From SFTJ01 sp045613305 (GTDB taxonomy: Bacteria; Bacteroidota; Bacteroidia; Bacteroidales; Muribaculaceae), in contig JAZLAU010000005.1 in assembly GCA_045613305.1 (NCBI GenBank), positions 1 through 40,567 of the forward strand: 40,567 nucleotides of DNA, written 5' to 3'. The notes under the pieces are model-generated. The model made no database searches. It was not told the origin of the DNA and was given only the letters and a program-made list of their open reading frames with translations. Both the position numbers and the translations under genes were made by a program. Position 1 is the stretch's first letter. Each line of letters starts with the position of its first letter. Shown in pieces: positions 40,119 to 40,567 of the stretch.

Positions 40119-40567
40119 TTATCGGCCAATGAGTTGCATTATGGTGCTAAATGCTTCGTTTGGCGAAGTCCACACAATGACAGGGTCTTTTGCATACCAG
40201 GTGAGTTGCTTTTTAGCATACACTCGAGTGTTTTTCTTTAATCGTTCGCGGGCGGTAACGAAATCCATCGTGTCGTCGAAATAAGCAAACATTTCTTTAT
40301 ATCCCACGGTGTTGAGCGAGTTGAGGTGTCGCAGGTGCTGCACCTTGCGGGCTTCTTCAACCAATCCTGCCTCTATCATTTTGTCGACGCGAGAGTTGAT
40401 GCGCTCAAAGAGTTGCGGGCGAGGGAGGTTAAGTGCCACTTTAATGATGTTAAACGGCCGTTGCTTCACGTTGCCGGTGCGAAGGGCAGTGTAAGTGCCA
40501 CCGCTTTGCAAGCAAATTTCCACAGCGTGAATCACGCGTTTAGCGTTCTTCTTGTCAACAATTTCGT
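40119..40567 (-). CDS. miaA: tRNA dimethylallyltransferase, 5' end cut by window edge
   Basis: About 149 C-terminal residues. IVDKKNAKRVIHAVEICLQS, then SRVDKMIEAGLVEEARKV, LNTVGYKEMF and KKNTRVYAKKQLTWY match MiaA, which adds a dimethylallyl group to A37 of UNN-reading tRNAs. The P-loop and N-terminal half lie right of the window. The preceding gap (39953-40118) shows no clear feature. Confidence 0.95.
   Translation of the reverse strand, partial: EIVDKKNAKRVIHAVEICLQSGGTYTALRTGNVKQRPFNIIKVALNLPRPQLFERINSRVDKMIEAGLVEEARKVQHLRHLNSLNTVGYKEMFAYFDDTMDFVTARERLKKNTRVYAKKQLTWYAKDPVIVWTSPNEAFSTIMQLIGR

Overview
The window looks like a chromosome of the order Bacteroidales. Promoters have the Bacteroidetes form (TTG, about 19-21 nt, then TAnnTTTG). 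Shine-Dalgarno sequences are almost absent. The gene set (Cbp1-type adhesin, FimB/Mfa2-like lipoproteins, DUF3575/OmpA-like protein, menaquinone methyltransferase, three-gene fumarate reductase/succinate dehydrogenase) is typical of gut or oral Bacteroidales. I cannot fix the family or genus from sequence alone.

Region A (1-9626) is accessory DNA. A tyrosine recombinase (8274-9515) lies just inside the 3' end of a tRNA-Phe(GAA) gene (9626-9698, minus), so this is probably the right end of an integrated element whose other end is left of the window. It carries small mobile-element proteins (DUF2693-like, XRE-type regulator, NUMOD3-like peptide). Its main cargo is a minus-strand operon with the RNA ligase RtcB, a HARE-HTH-like winged-helix protein, a 35-codon leader ORF and three unrecognised proteins (242, 264 and 458 aa). 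A 352-aa protein with an OmpR-like C-terminal winged-helix pattern is transcribed divergently from it. Non-coding DNA around the operon is strongly structured: a candidate stand-alone RNA at 1285-1510, a multi-branch fold at 3724-3849 and a tRNA-sized element at 5998-6085. An identical 17-bp palindrome, apart from its centre base, sits upstream of the candidate RNA and between the divergent rtcB-operon and 352-aa gene promoters. I read this as a possible undescribed RNA-repair cassette with its own regulon.

Region B (9700-14905) is core: LemA plus two TPM-domain proteins, then phoH, purC and menG, ending at a strong terminator.

Region C (15061-20082) is a surface-structure operon: a DUF3575/OmpA-like outer-membrane protein, a FimB/Mfa2-like lipoprotein and an 803-aa lipoprotein with a fimbrillin-like N-terminus and a predicted beta-helix C-terminus.

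Region D (20237-26634) has pfkA, a two-domain SGNH/sialate O-acetylesterase, an MFS transporter divergent from a PfkB sugar kinase, and a small TIGR04076-like protein.

Region E (26602-30483) is the fumarate reductase/succinate dehydrogenase operon, whose cytochrome b subunit ends in an unusual Cys/His-rich tandem repeat.

Region F (30794-40567) has a Cbp1-like lipoprotein, rsmI with an acidic partner gene, a PBP4-type dacB, a YjbQ-family gene, two overlapping TPR-like sensor histidine kinases without a visible response regulator, and the 3' part of miaA cut by the window edge.
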